In this document: positions 34,613 through 43,190 of the stretch, one piece after another
How positions within the stretch are numbered: the stretch's first letter is position 1
How the letters are laid out: the number at the start of each line of letters is the position of its first letter
NCBI GenBank assembly: GCA_020635495.1
Contig: JACJZQ010000004.1
Span: forward strand, 1-64,000
Direction: 5' to 3'
From: Flavobacteriales bacterium
Lineage (GTDB): Bacteria; Bacteroidota; Bacteroidia; UBA10329
DNA length: 64,000 nucleotides
Program-made: the position numbers and the translations under genes
The notes under the pieces: generated by a model
What the model was told of the DNA's origin: nothing
The model's input: the letters and a program-made list of their open reading frames with translations, nothing else
Databases searched by the model: none

Positions 34613-37600
34613 TTAATTGCTCAACGAAAATTTCTTTCCGTCTTTACTTATCACGGCCATGAAGGTTGCATTGGCCACAAAGCCATTTTCCGTTTCGCTG
34701 AATTCAGTTTTCAATCGATCAACGAAATACATTTCAATTTCTCCCTTGTTTTTGGCTTTGATCTTACCTCTAGGCGAGCATTCGAAATACTCCTTGATGA
34801 GCTCGTAAGTTGAACCACTCACGTTCACTTTCATGACTTCGCCACTGCTTTCCATTCGGGCAGCCGTGTTTACCGCATCTCCCCAAATATCAAATGCGAA
34901 TTTGTTCTTACCTACCACGCCAGAGATCACACTTCCTGTATGGATTCCCAATCGGAGTTGCCAAGCTTTTTCGCCTTTCAATTCTTTGGTACGATTTAGC
35001 TCTGCCAGTCGATGCACCATCTCAAGGCCCGCAGCAACTACAGACAGTGGATTGGTAATGGTTCGGGTTGGAATTCCTCCTGCCGCCATGTAAGCATCGC
35101 CAATGGTTTTGATCTTTTCAATGCCGTATTTGTCCATCACCTCATCGAACATGCGGAAATGCTCATCCAACGATTTCACCAACTCTTCGTGCGTTATTCC
35201 TTCGGTGATGTTTGTGAAGCCCACAAAGTCTGTGAAAAGCACCGAAACACGGTCGTACTGTTGTACAGATGCGTAGCCTTTTTTCTTCAGTTCTTCCGCT
35301 GTTTCGAACGGTAGAATGTTCAACAGCAGTTCGTCAGAGCGTTCTTTTTCTTCGCGAAGTTCCTTGGTGCGTTCGTCAACCTTCTTCTGAAGTTTTTCCT
35401 TCTCGGCCACAAGTCTGCGCTGATTAAGTTTTACAATGATGAACACGATCAGAACCAGTCCGAGGATGCACAGCGTGATGAACCACCAGCGCATCCAGTA
35501 GGGTGGAGACACCGAGAATGAAAATTGTACAGGATCTTGATTCCAGATCCCCTGCGCATTCACCGAACGCACCATGAACGTGTAATTGCCAGGCTGAAGG
35601 TTGGTGAACGAGTGGCTGTTCTTAGCCTCAACTCTCGACCAATCGTTGCTGTAGCCCTCCAGTTTCCATTGGTATTGGATGTGGTTTGGGCTGCGTAGGT
35701 CAATGGCCTGATATTCTATGGTAAGATTATTGAATTCGTACGGGAGTTTGAGTGCTTTCGGAAGTCCGAAATGGCCTTCAATTCCATCCGCAAATTCGCT
35801 GGTACTCCAATCCACATTTTCGAATTCCTGCTGCACATTGGTGATGTGCAACTTGTTCTCAACGAACGTTCTTCGCTTGGCTTTTGGGTCATAGCGGGTC
35901 AGTCCATTTATGGTTCCGAACCAAAGGTTTCCTCTTTGATCAAGCAGCGCGGCATTTCCGTTGGTTTCGGTGCCAAGAAACCCTTCAGGCTTACCGAAAT
36001 GGTTCACCTCTTTCACGCCACTTTCATTGTTGAAAATGACCTGATCAATTCCAGAGGCCGTTCCTATCCAAAGGTTATTCTGACTGTCGAAAACCAATTG
36101 GTGGAGGTCGGATGATGAAAGCCCTTCAGCCCGGCCGATGTGCTGGAAATCTGAAGCCACCAGTTTGCCATCTTTCAGTTTGTGTTTGAACAATCCATGA
36201 CCTTCGGTAGATATCCAAACGTTTCCGTTCGGCCCTTCTTTAATGGATGCAATGCCTGTAAGGTCTTCCGGAAGTTCAGGAAAGAGAAATTGGTCTGTAT
36301 CGAAAATGGCCAATTCGGCTTTGAGAAACCCGATCCAAACCCTGCCTTTTGAATCTTGCATGAAGCAAGACACCTGACTCTGGTTAATACTGGGGTACGT
36401 GTAGTATTGATCGAAAACATAGCCTTTGGCGGAGGATATGAAACGAGTAGCGCCTTGATTACTTCCTACCCAAACACTGCCGTCCTTTTCAAAGAAAATG
36501 GCTTTCACAATTTCTCGGAATTCCTGCCCATCCGCAATGAATTGCTTCACGTTCTTTCCATCCTTAATCAGGATTCCTGTGTAGTTCCCGAACCATATCT
36601 GCCCATTCGGGCCTTCAGCCACAACACTTATTCCACGGTCTTTCAACTCGTTTCCGCCAGCATTTCCGTCAACTTTAAGTGTACCGTCCGCCATTGGTGT
36701 TAGAGAAGTAACTCCTCTGGTTGTTCCCAACCAGATGGTGCCATCTGATGCTTCAGCCACAGAAAGCACCTGATCATTGCTCAGCCCATCTTTTTCGGTG
36801 TAATTGACAAATTCCTCTCCCGAAAACCGACAGATACCACCATAATTGGTTCCAAACCACATGTTGCCGGTGCGGTCGCAGATAATGCTTCTGATACGGT
36901 CGTTACTCAAACCGTGTTCTTCCGTAAACGAGGCGAACTGGCGGCCGTTGAATCTTGAAACCCCGTAATGCGTTCCAAACCACATGTTGCCCAGATTGTC
37001 TTGACCAATGGCGTACACTCTTTTTTGAATCAGGCCACTGTCTTCCGTGAAGAGTTCAAAGCCGTTATCGGTCATTTTGCTCACGCCTTCTGGTGTCCCT
37101 ATCCAAAGGTTTTTCAATCGGTCTTCATAAAGGGAGAATACTCTTCTTCGTGGCCGGCCAGGAACTGGGTCGAATGTTTTCCAATCCGACCCATTAAATT
37201 TTACAAGGCCAATGTCTGTTCCAAACCAGAGATTTCCATCCGAATCGCACAACATGGCTCGCACATCGTCACTTCCTAATGGACTATTTCGGTCATATAC
37301 TGTTGTGATGGTAGAATCTGTCTTGAAAGAAAGCCGGGTAATTCCGCCACCCGAAGTGCCGATCCACATATCTCCATCCGTTCCTTCGGTGATGGCCTGA
37401 ACAAATCCAGTGGTCAAACCATCGGCCTCGTTAAAAACAGTGAATGAGTGACCATCAAACCGACATGCCCCATGGCCGTCTGTTCCAACCCAGATGTTAC
37501 CCGAACGGTCTTCGAAAACGCACGTGATGGTATTGTCGGGTAGCCCGTCTTCCAGTGCGTAATTGACAAATGATTGGCCATCAAACTTTGCCAATCCACC

Positions 37601-37768
37601 ACCCTCGGTACCAACCCACAGGTAACCACGGCTGTCCTCGAGCATTGCCGTAACACCGCTTCTGGGGAGCCCATCTTCTACGGAATACTGCGTGAAATTG
37701 TATTGTTGGGCAAACCCACAACTGATTGATAGCATCAAAATCAGAATGGGGTAGAGGAGTTTGCGCAA
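34613..37768 (-). CDS. Periplasmic propeller sensor fused to class III adenylate cyclase
   Basis: A TTG at 37768 gives MRKLLYPILILMLSISCGFA, a good signal peptide, and a 1051-residue protein. About 600 residues of two-component-regulator propeller repeats follow (many GYLWVGT or GNIWVGT units). Then come a Y_Y_Y domain, one membrane segment (WWFITLCILGLVLIVFIIVK), a coiled coil and a class III cyclase domain (about 840-1030). Metal Asp847 and Asp891, ATP-selecting Lys887 and Asp960, and transition-state Asn967 and Arg971 are present, so cAMP synthesis is predicted. Most proteins with this sensor carry a histidine kinase instead. The start is inferred, as no ATG precedes residue 12. Confidence 0.88.
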   Translation of the reverse strand: MRKLLYPILILMLSISCGFAQQYNFTQYSVEDGLPRSGVTAMLEDSRGYLWVGTEGGGLAKFDGQSFVNYALEDGLPDNTITCVFEDRSGNIWVGTDGHGACRFDGHSFTVFNEADGLTTGFVQAITEGTDGDMWIGTSGGGITRLSFKTDSTITTVYDRNSPLGSDDVRAMLCDSDGNLWFGTDIGLVKFNGSDWKTFDPVPGRPRRRVFSLYEDRLKNLWIGTPEGVSKMTDNGFELFTEDSGLIQKRVYAIGQDNLGNMWFGTHYGVSRFNGRQFASFTEEHGLSNDRIRSIICDRTGNMWFGTNYGGICRFSGEEFVNYTEKDGLSNDQVLSVAEASDGTIWLGTTRGVTSLTPMADGTLKVDGNAGGNELKDRGISVVAEGPNGQIWFGNYTGILIKDGKNVKQFIADGQEFREIVKAIFFEKDGSVWVGSNQGATRFISSAKGYVFDQYYTYPSINQSQVSCFMQDSKGRVWIGFLKAELAIFDTDQFLFPELPEDLTGIASIKEGPNGNVWISTEGHGLFKHKLKDGKLVASDFQHIGRAEGLSSSDLHQLVFDSQNNLWIGTASGIDQVIFNNESGVKEVNHFGKPEGFLGTETNGNAALLDQRGNLWFGTINGLTRYDPKAKRRTFVENKLHITNVQQEFENVDWSTSEFADGIEGHFGLPKALKLPYEFNNLTIEYQAIDLRSPNHIQYQWKLEGYSNDWSRVEAKNSHSFTNLQPGNYTFMVRSVNAQGIWNQDPVQFSFSVSPPYWMRWWFITLCILGLVLIVFIIVKLNQRRLVAEKEKLQKKVDERTKELREEKERSDELLLNILPFETAEELKKKGYASVQQYDRVSVLFTDFVGFTNITEGITHEELVKSLDEHFRMFDEVMDKYGIEKIKTIGDAYMAAGGIPTRTITNPLSVVAAGLEMVHRLAELNRTKELKGEKAWQLRLGIHTGSVISGVVGKNKFAFDIWGDAVNTAARMESSGEVMKVNVSGSTYELIKEYFECSPRGKIKAKNKGEIEMYFVDRLKTEFSETENGFVANATFMAVISKDGKKFSLSN

Positions 37769-37801
37769 CGGTAGGACTTTGAGCAAAAATAGGAATACCT
37801 G

Positions 37802-38512
37802 TTAGCCAGTTTCCGCCAAAAATTTCACCACAGCCCTTTTCGCAATTGGGAACAGCGTCTCGTGAAACGGAAGTGTAATCTCACTTTCAACCGTTAGGGT
37901 TGCTGGATTAGGCAAATGTCTGTTCACTCGAATCAATTCCAGTTTGATCTGTTCTGGTGTGTTTGAAATGCTTCTTCGATAATCTGCCAAGAACGAAGTA
38001 TGAATTGCCCGATATTTCCCTCTGGGGTCGGAAAACAAGGTGATGTTGAAGTTGTAAACCAGTGTTTCAGGTTCGTTTCCGTTCATCATTAGAATGTAGC
38101 CTTCATCGGTCTGTAGCGGAAGTACTCCCACAGAACTCACATGGATGGTCTTGGCCAATTCTTCATACAAGGCCCGCCCTTCTTTCAATCGTTTTTCCAT
38201 CACTGGAATGGCATATTCGATGATGTCAATTATCTCGTCCAACGTTTCTGGACGTCCCATTTTCTCGTATTCCAATTGGAAATTGGGCTTGATGGCCTTC
38301 AGCTCTTTCGGAAACTGATTCTCCAACCGTTGGTGCTCAGCTTTTATGTTGATCAACGCGTTGTAGTGCTCTACCAGATCGCCCAAATGCGGGTAGAGTT
38401 GTTGCACTTCAAATGCTCTCGAAATGTCTTGTAGATAAGCCAGCAGCACGTACGATTTGTACTCCAGATCAATGTGGTCTTCGAACAACCAATCCTTACT
38501 CAACTTTGCCAT
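37802..38512 (-). CDS. Conserved hypothetical protein, 236 residues
   Basis: A cytoplasmic protein without signal peptide or membrane segments. The N-terminal two thirds are helical and charged (ISRAFEVQQLYPHLGDLVEHYNALI and LKEGRALYEELAKTI); the C-terminal third is beta-rich (YILMMNGNEPETLVYNFNITLF). I recognise no domain. It is upstream of the cyclase gene in the same direction with 33 bases between, so it may be co-transcribed with it. No role is assigned. Confidence 0.75.
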   Translation of the reverse strand: MAKLSKDWLFEDHIDLEYKSYVLLAYLQDISRAFEVQQLYPHLGDLVEHYNALINIKAEHQRLENQFPKELKAIKPNFQLEYEKMGRPETLDEIIDIIEYAIPVMEKRLKEGRALYEELAKTIHVSSVGVLPLQTDEGYILMMNGNEPETLVYNFNITLFSDPRGKYRAIHTSFLADYRRSISNTPEQIKLELIRVNRHLPNPATLTVESEITLPFHETLFPIAKRAVVKFLAETG

Positions 38513-38638
38513 GATGCAGAATTTTAACTCAGTTTAGTCATTAAACGAATAAAAATCGGCAATTGGTATGCCACAGAAATTAACAGTTCTGTGTTGAATA
38601 TGGACGAAAATGCTTCGAAACGGCTGCTTCAGCGCGGG

Positions 38639-38646
38639 TAACTTTG
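38639..38646 (+). promoter_or_regulatory. Candidate -7 promoter element of the OmpA lipoprotein gene
   Basis: TAACTTTG matches TAnnTTTG exactly. It contains the TTG that would otherwise be the most upstream start codon, which supports the ATG at 38668 as the true start, with a leader of about 15 bases. Confidence 0.55.
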
Positions 38647-38667
38647 AATGAATCAACTCAGCCCAAA

Positions 38668-39720
38668 ATGTACCCATCCATAACGCGATTGCTCTTTCTT
38701 CTCATTCCAGCTATTCTACTCACTTCCTGTGTTGCTGAGCGCAGATTTCAAGATGAAGTGAAAGCGCGTTCAAATGCTGAAACGGAGGCTGCCAAGCTCC
38801 GCTCTGAGAACATCGACCTGAATGCTCGCGTAGCAGAATTGCTTACCGATCTGGAAGATGCCGAACGTCAACTGAAAGCTTTAAGACAGGACACTGCCGT
38901 GCTTTCGAGCACCATGAACAGACTGACCAAGAACCATGACCGTTTGAATGATACTTACGAGAAATTGGTGGAGCAAATGGACAAGCTTCGTGCGGGAAAT
39001 GCAGAGGATTCTAAACGTTTCATGAATGAACTTCAGGTTGCGCGAGATGATATTCAGAAGCAAGAAGATGAATTGAGAGAACTGCAGCTTACGCTTGCCA
39101 AGAAGGAAGGCAACTTGGATAATATGCGTAGCGAGTTAGAGAAATCGCAGAAGGAATTGGATGATAAACGCGTTCAGCTGATGGCCCGATCCATGCGCAT
39201 CAATGAGCTGGAAAGTATTCTTGCCCGCAAAGACAGCGCGGTAACTGCGTTGAAAAACAAGATCACAAATGCATTGCTCGGTTTCGAAGACCAAGGGTTG
39301 ACCATTGAGCAGAAGAACGGTAAGGTTTACGTGTCATTGGAGGAGCAATTGTTGTTCAAATCGGGTTCTTGGGTGGTTGATGCAAAAGGAAAAGAAGCGC
39401 TGATGAAGTTGGGTAAAGTGCTTCAGACGCAGCCAGATGTGGGTATTCTGGTTGAAGGACACACGGATAATGTTCCTTACGGTGGAAACGGAAACGTAAC
39501 CGATAATTGGGATCTTTCTGTAAAACGTGCTACTTCCATTGTGAAGATCCTGATGGATAACAGTTCCATTAATCCAACGCAGTTAACTGCCGCTGGGCGT
39601 TCTGAATATCTTCCGTTGGATGCAGCCGAAACGAAAGAAGCACGCGCCAAAAACCGCAGAACGGAGATCATCATCACACCAAAACTGAACGAGTTGTTCC
39701 AGATTTTGGAGCAGAACTAA
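38668..39720 (+). CDS. OmpA family coiled-coil lipoprotein
   Basis: From the ATG at 38668 the product is 350 residues with lipobox LLTSC (Cys21). Residues about 25-195 form a long coiled coil, likely spanning the periplasm. Residues about 225-345 are an OmpA domain with ILVEGHTDNVPYGG and AKNRRTEIIITPK, which binds peptidoglycan. This is the usual form of cell-envelope spacer proteins in Bacteroidota. It is convergent with the metallo-hydrolase gene; their stops overlap by four bases. Confidence 0.92.
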   Translation: MYPSITRLLFLLIPAILLTSCVAERRFQDEVKARSNAETEAAKLRSENIDLNARVAELLTDLEDAERQLKALRQDTAVLSSTMNRLTKNHDRLNDTYEKLVEQMDKLRAGNAEDSKRFMNELQVARDDIQKQEDELRELQLTLAKKEGNLDNMRSELEKSQKELDDKRVQLMARSMRINELESILARKDSAVTALKNKITNALLGFEDQGLTIEQKNGKVYVSLEEQLLFKSGSWVVDAKGKEALMKLGKVLQTQPDVGILVEGHTDNVPYGGNGNVTDNWDLSVKRATSIVKILMDNSSINPTQLTAAGRSEYLPLDAAETKEARAKNRRTEIIITPKLNELFQILEQN

Positions 39721-40820
39721 GTCAGTTCCGACCACCATTCTGCTCCGCCTGGTTTTCCCAGTTCCATGATCTGACCAATTCTGGGTGTTGAAAGCTGTAG
39801 CCCTTTCTTTTCAGCTTCGGCTGCAAATCGTTCAATCGGTTCTTTCCAAGGATGTAGCGCTAACGCGAAACCAGCCCAATGAACAGGTGTAGCCACTTTA
39901 ACATTGGCATCAATTGCGGCTTGCACGCTTTCTTCTGGATGAAGATGAATCTGCCGCCACAGTTCATTGTACTGACCATTTTCCATGAACGCATGGTCGA
40001 ATGGACCTAATCGCTCTCCGATCTCTTTGAAATGAGCTCCGTAGCCGCCATCACCACTCCAATAAACATTGATGATTTCAGTCTTGAAATTCCAACCTCC
40101 CCAAAGCGTTTGCTGCCTGTCAAATGGCCCACGACCAGTAAAATGTCTTGAAAGTGTGTAAGTGATCTTCACTTCTTCAAGATCCAGCGCTTGCCACCAG
40201 TCGAATTCCATGATCTTGGTTGATGGGATTTTCCATCGTTCCAAGTGCCGACCGATTCCCAAACCAACAAACCAATTGTCCACTTTAGGCATGAGTTTCT
40301 TGACGCTTTTTAGGTCGATGTGATCGTAGTGGTCGTGCGTGAAAAGGACGGCATCGATCTTTGGAAGTGCATCGATCACGTCTAACGAATTCTCCGAAAA
40401 CCGCTTGGTTTTCATGGGCGCTGGAGGTGAGGCATCGGGGCCGAACATCGGGTCGATGAGCAGGTTCTTGCCACCGATTTTCAACAGTCCCACCGAATGT
40501 CCGTACCAGATGAATTTTGGTTTCTCTGGCTCTGCATTCCAAGGATTTTCATCGAACGGAATGATCGGAATGGGTTTTTCGGGAGCGCGCAGATGCCTGT
40601 CTTTGAACTGCGCTCTCAGAAGCCCCGGGATATCTTTCGGCTTCATGTCCATCTTGGTCTCAACCAGATTTTCAAACTGCTTTCCATTCCAGTGTTTCGA
40701 ACGTTTGTAAGCTTTGCGATGCTTCTTCTTCAATCGTCCACCGAACTGAGGATGAAACACCAGCATGACCAGTATGATGGGCAGAAAGAGGAAGAAGAAT
40801 ATCTGTAACAGAAATGTCAT
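39717..40820 (-). CDS. Metallo-beta-lactamase-fold hydrolase (UlaG/NAPE-PLD-like)
   Basis: The ATG at 40820 overlaps the TGA of the upstream SDR gene (ATGA), giving a 367-residue protein; the frame extends to 40946 but that stretch lies inside the SDR gene. An N-terminal anchor (1-23) precedes the hydrolase domain. The metal motif is THDHYDH (His162, His164, Asp166, His167), with later ligands in YWSGDGG and TPVHWAGF. The segment ahead (FIWYGHSVGLLKIGGKNLLIDPMFG) resembles N-acyl-phosphatidylethanolamine phospholipase D relatives. The substrate may be a lipid. It is the last gene of the TetR-associated operon. Confidence 0.88.
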   Translation of the reverse strand: MTFLLQIFFFLFLPIILVMLVFHPQFGGRLKKKHRKAYKRSKHWNGKQFENLVETKMDMKPKDIPGLLRAQFKDRHLRAPEKPIPIIPFDENPWNAEPEKPKFIWYGHSVGLLKIGGKNLLIDPMFGPDASPPAPMKTKRFSENSLDVIDALPKIDAVLFTHDHYDHIDLKSVKKLMPKVDNWFVGLGIGRHLERWKIPSTKIMEFDWWQALDLEEVKITYTLSRHFTGRGPFDRQQTLWGGWNFKTEIINVYWSGDGGYGAHFKEIGERLGPFDHAFMENGQYNELWRQIHLHPEESVQAAIDANVKVATPVHWAGFALALHPWKEPIERFAAEAEKKGLQLSTPRIGQIMELGKPGGAEWWSELT

Positions 40821-41488
40821 GATGCGGAAGCCAATTGATTGATGTCCTTGTTTTCCAAATGCACTTTCGGGGAACCATGGATGGCGGCATTGATCATGGC
40901 CTTTCCGATAAGCGTTGTGTTGGTCAGATTGTCTTGCATCACCCATTCAAAGAAGCCCCAAAACGGGTTCATCACGTTGTAGATCCGTTGATACAGAGCG
41001 GTTCTCGACTCGATTCCTCTCATTGGTCTGATGGTACCCGGACGGAACATCAACGCATTTTTGAAACCCATTTTCAACAGGTCATTTTCCGTCTTTCCTT
41101 TCACCCGCGCCCACATCATTCTCCCTTTTTCTGAGCTGTCAGTTCCCGTTCCAGAAACGTAGAAGAACGAGCCATCAGGGTTAACTTCTTTATATGCTTT
41201 CGCGAAGTAGACGGTGTAGCCGTACGTGATCCTGGTGTAGTCTTCCTCGTTCATTCCGCCTGCGGAAACGCCAAGACAGAAATACACTACATCGTAGCCT
41301 TTAAGCGCATCTTTAATGGAACTTGGGTTGGAGAAATCCTTTAGCAGCACTTCCTTCAATTTCGGGTGCTCCATACCGAGTGAGCTGCGGTTGACAATCA
41401 AAACTTCTTCAACTCTCGAATCGTCAAGACATTCAAGCAGAACGCCTTTACCGATCATACCTGTGGAACCTGTAATGATGACTTTCAT
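40817..41488 (-). CDS. Atypical SDR/NAD(P)-binding epimerase-like protein
   Basis: This 223-residue Rossmann protein has the nucleotide loop GSTGMIGKG (7-15), then VYFCLGVSAGG and YVSGTGTD. The classical YxxxK catalytic pair is absent at the usual place (RVKGKTEND instead), as in atypical SDRs with NAD-sensor or reductase roles. The substrate is unknown. It begins one base after the upstream SDR gene and overlaps the downstream hydrolase by four bases, so the three are translationally coupled. Confidence 0.85.
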   Translation of the reverse strand: MKVIITGSTGMIGKGVLLECLDDSRVEEVLIVNRSSLGMEHPKLKEVLLKDFSNPSSIKDALKGYDVVYFCLGVSAGGMNEEDYTRITYGYTVYFAKAYKEVNPDGSFFYVSGTGTDSSEKGRMMWARVKGKTENDLLKMGFKNALMFRPGTIRPMRGIESRTALYQRIYNVMNPFWGFFEWVMQDNLTNTTLIGKAMINAAIHGSPKVHLENKDINQLASAS

Positions 41489-41489
41489 A

Positions 41490-42548
41490 TCAGATCACTT
41501 TGGCATTGATCAACGCCTGAAAATCATCCACCAATGTTTCTTCCAACGGGCGGTACGTGATGCCCAGTTCGCGCTTGCTCTTGGCGTTGTCGGCTTTCCA
41601 TTCAACGTTCACATTTTTCTTCACAAACGGTCGTGTTATCGCTTTGTTTACCATCGGCCCTACCAACGATAACAGCCATTTTGGCAAAGCTTTGTTCGGA
41701 ACGGGATACTTGTCTTCGTATTCATCGTGAAGAATCTGTGCCATTTTCAAAAAGCTGGTGTTGTGGCCAGCAATGATGTTTCTTCCGTTGGCCTCGGGAT
41801 TGAATCCTGCAGCGAAGTGAGCTTCGGCCAGATCCCGGACATCAACCACACCTATTCCGATGTTGGGCACGCCCATTTTCATGGTGCCGTCTGCCAGTTG
41901 TTTCATGAGATTCGTGCTTTCGGATGTGGAACTGGAAGCGTTCAGTGCAGGGCCGAAAACCCCACACGGATTGACCACCACCAGGTCCCATTGCCCCTGT
42001 GCTTCGGCCATTTTCCAAGCCTCTTTTTCCGCCAATGTTTTGGAGTAGGAGTAAGGCTGGTAATTCAACGAGGCGGTGGTGTTCCAAACAGCTTCTGTAA
42101 GCACACCGTTCGGAGCATTTTGGCAGTCGGTGGCATCGGTATAAATGGCCGCGCAGGAGCTTGTCAGCACCACACGTTTCACACTTGGCGTTTTGGATGC
42201 TTGCGCGAGGACATTCTGCGTTCCTTTCAATGCCGGATCGATCAGCTCCTTCTGAGGATCTTTTACATTCAAGGTGTATGGCGAAGCCGTGTGATAAACG
42301 AGTTCGCAACCTTCCATGGCTTCGGCATAGGATCCTGGCTGAAGCAGATCGGCTTTGTAATATTTGATGCTGCCAGATGATTTGGCCGCCAATTCATCCA
42401 AATGGGCCAGTTTGGTCTTGTTCTTAGGGTCGCGAACAGCCGCGTGCACGGTCAATCCTTCTTCCAGCAGTTTCTTAACCAACCAACCGGCCACGTAGCC
42501 AGTTGCTCCTGTTACCATTACGGGCTTCGATCTGTCTATTGTTGTCAT
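41490..42548 (-). CDS. Extended SDR, dihydroflavonol 4-reductase-like oxidoreductase
   Basis: This 352-residue extended short-chain dehydrogenase has GATGYVAG at 14-21, a VYHTASP segment, the catalytic serine region VLTSSCAAIY and the YSYSK (YxxxK) pair. The closest named family is the dihydroflavonol reductase/cinnamoyl-CoA reductase/3-beta-HSD group, which reduces ketones or aldehydes with NADPH. It is the first gene of the operon read from 42548, and a TetR-type operator lies 20-34 bases upstream of its ATG. Confidence 0.9.
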   Translation of the reverse strand: MTTIDRSKPVMVTGATGYVAGWLVKKLLEEGLTVHAAVRDPKNKTKLAHLDELAAKSSGSIKYYKADLLQPGSYAEAMEGCELVYHTASPYTLNVKDPQKELIDPALKGTQNVLAQASKTPSVKRVVLTSSCAAIYTDATDCQNAPNGVLTEAVWNTTASLNYQPYSYSKTLAEKEAWKMAEAQGQWDLVVVNPCGVFGPALNASSSTSESTNLMKQLADGTMKMGVPNIGIGVVDVRDLAEAHFAAGFNPEANGRNIIAGHNTSFLKMAQILHDEYEDKYPVPNKALPKWLLSLVGPMVNKAITRPFVKKNVNVEWKADNAKSKRELGITYRPLEETLVDDFQALINAKVI

Positions 42549-42568
42549 GATTTAAAGATTTAATAATG

Positions 42569-42582
42569 AGTGTTTAATCACT
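42569..42582. promoter_or_regulatory. Candidate TetR operator upstream of the SDR operon
   Basis: AGTGTTTAATCACT differs from the ideal palindrome AGTGATTAATCACT at two positions. It shares 12 of 14 bases with the site on the tetR promoter at 43130-43143. It is nested in TGAGTG/CACTCA (42567-42584) and lies 20-34 bases before the SDR start codon. Confidence 0.65.
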
Positions 42583-42603
42583 CACTTCTGTGTTCAAATT
42601 TTT

Positions 42604-43125
42604 TTAAAGCTGATATTTGATTTTAAGTGAATTCAGAATGTCCTGTTTGTTGCTTGGTTCGTGAAGAAGAAAGGAAGTGGCAGCACCGTCCATGAACATC
42701 AACAGCAGTTCCACTTCTGCATCAGGGTTTTCATATCCCAACTTCTCGAACGCATTTTTGAGCAACAGTTTCATCGGCTCTATAATGGTCGTGTCATAAC
42801 CATTGGTCTGCCATTTCAGCGCGTACATCAATCGCCACATTTCGTACTCAGATTGGTCGATCTTGAACGGCAGTTCAATGTATTTCCGAAGCATTTCCTT
42901 TGGGTCGCTGGTCATCAGGATCTCGGCCATTTTCTGTTTCATCAGTCCGTGGCCCATTTCCAGAATAGCAGCCAGCAATCCTTCCTTGCTCTCAAAATGA
43001 CGGAAGATCAATCCTTCCGAAACGCCCGCTTCCTTGGCCACCTTGCTGGTGGAGGTGGAAGCATAGCCTTGCGTAGCGAAAAGCTTCAAGGCGGCTTTCA
43101 GGATATTCTCTTGTTTCTCTGTCAT
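42604..43125 (-). CDS. TetR family transcriptional regulator
   Basis: From the ATG at 43125 the protein is 173 residues; the frame is open to 43158, but the promoter and operator occupy that stretch. The N-terminal helix-turn-helix is typical (AALKLFATQGYASTSTSKVA, then AGVSEGLIFRHFESKEGLL). The C-terminal ligand domain is helical and specific to this protein. It is transcribed in the same direction as the SDR operon 55 bases downstream. Shared operators suggest it represses itself and that operon until a small hydrophobic inducer binds. Confidence 0.93.
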   Translation of the reverse strand: MTEKQENILKAALKLFATQGYASTSTSKVAKEAGVSEGLIFRHFESKEGLLAAILEMGHGLMKQKMAEILMTSDPKEMLRKYIELPFKIDQSEYEMWRLMYALKWQTNGYDTTIIEPMKLLLKNAFEKLGYENPDAEVELLLMFMDGAATSFLLHEPSNKQDILNSLKIKYQL

Positions 43126-43129
43126 GAAT

Positions 43130-43143
43130 AGTGAGTAATCACT
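43130..43143. promoter_or_regulatory. Candidate TetR autoregulatory operator
   Basis: AGTGAGTAATCACT has perfect 5-base arms AGTGA/TCACT. It sits directly downstream of the tetR -7 element (43146-43153), over the expected transcription start and 5 bases before the ATG. Confidence 0.7.
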
Positions 43144-43145
43144 TA

Positions 43146-43175
43146 CAAAGGTAAACACATTTTTTAAACCGACAA
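43146..43175 (-). promoter_or_regulatory. Promoter of tetR (TTG-N19-TACCTTTG)
   Basis: On the minus strand TTG (43175-43173) is followed by exactly 19 bases and then TACCTTTG (43153-43146), an ideal match to the Bacteroidota -33/-7 promoter. Confidence 0.75.
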
Positions 43176-43190
43176 GTTTTTAGGGAAACT

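Noticed and set aside
38644..38667. TTG start of the OmpA lipoprotein
   Set aside because: The TTG lies within an exact TAACTTTG promoter element, and the ATG at 38668 starts a proper lipoprotein signal.
30306..39720. The two OmpA-domain proteins as a duplicated pair
   Set aside because: Their N-terminal architectures differ completely (beta domains versus lipoprotein coiled coil); only the common OmpA domain is shared.
40821..40946. N-terminal extension of the metallo-hydrolase into the SDR gene
   Set aside because: The extension lacks coding character and overlaps a real gene; the ATG at 40820 forms a standard ATGA coupling.
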